Assembly: GCF_028308085.1 (NCBI RefSeq)
Contig: NZ_JAQMFS010000045.1
Coordinates: 1 to 46,722, forward strand
Origin: Gemella haemolysans
Lineage (GTDB): Bacteria; Bacillota; Bacilli; Staphylococcales; Gemellaceae
DNA: 46,722 bases
Direction of reading: 5' to 3'
Shown piece by piece: positions 46,665-46,722 of this stretch. The translations under genes were made by a program, and so were the position numbers. Every line of letters begins with the position of its first letter. The first letter of the stretch is position 1. The notes beneath the pieces are model-generated. The model did no database searches, was not told where the DNA came from, and saw nothing but the letters and a program-made list of their open reading frames with translations.

Positions 46665-46722
46665 TGATGTGTACCCAAAATTCTGGACACATATATATTT
46701 AGTTTAAACATGTGGATGTTAT
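46665..46722. mobile_element. IS-like terminus at the right end (runs off the window)
   Basis: Sequence beginning GATGTGTACCCAAAATTCTG followed by GACAC interrupts the palindromic repeat. A TGT-ACCC-AAAATT-CTGGACA terminus is like ends of IS3-type elements. No transposase is visible in the 58 bases available, so the assignment rests on the junction and the terminus only. Confidence 0.45.

Overview
The window is AT-rich DNA from a low-GC Gram-positive bacterium. The F-type ATPase gene order, sucrose PTS, FSIRK-type signal peptide, LPXTG surface proteins, LCP protein and the rnmV-rsmA pair all fit Bacilli. The mix of staphylococcal-like and streptococcal-like genes suggests Gemella; that name is inference from family resemblance, not a database match. 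No tRNA, rRNA, CRISPR array or prophage was seen. Both ends look like insertion sequences (start of an IS1182-type transposase at the left, an IS-like terminus interrupting a repeat at the right), so the window may be a segment bounded by IS elements.

Layout. 1-335: transposase start and hairpin. 336-4208: sucrose operon scrA-scrB-scrK (- strand) with a consensus promoter between two identical palindromic operators. 4291-6051: membrane-anchored glycerophosphodiesterase. 6095-12379: a 2094-residue surface protein with LRRs and a Pro-rich repeat but no sorting signal. 12679-13695: GAPDH with an unusual cofactor-site residue. 14109-14957: e(P4)-type acid phosphatase lipoprotein. 15165-21127: two tandem LPXTG-anchored amidases, the second broken by one in-frame stop. 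21229-27682: the eight-gene ATP synthase operon; upp lies upstream. 28661-29516: two small membrane proteins.

29615-32513: a PepSY membrane protein with a two-component system. In front of the PepSY gene are three 66-bp-spaced copies of a promoter carrying an OmpR/PhoB-like box. 32733-35541: an ABC importer of the TrpXYZ type preceded by a roughly 300-nt leader. That leader has a strong promoter, an 18-residue leader peptide with one Trp codon, and two tandem terminators joined by a chain of mutually exclusive pairings; it reads as a ribosome-controlled relay attenuator. 36336-37553: an MFS transporter with three TTTTCAT-type inverted repeats upstream. 37806-41696: housekeeping genes (MazG-like, rsmA, rnmV, a small unknown, YitT, mutM). 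41881-43227: LCP cell-wall ligase. 43270-45122: a PadR / HAAS (DUF1700) / DUF4097 envelope module with an operator over its promoter. 45277-46598: a YigZ/IMPACT protein and a frameshifted flavodoxin-fold oxidoreductase.

An interspersed palindromic repeat with GGGAGTGACTC-like ends occurs at operon ends (about 30455, 32569, 34435, 37630, 46632); the last copy is cut by the right-hand IS-like end. The most noteworthy observations are the tryptophan relay attenuator and the triplicated response-regulator promoter.
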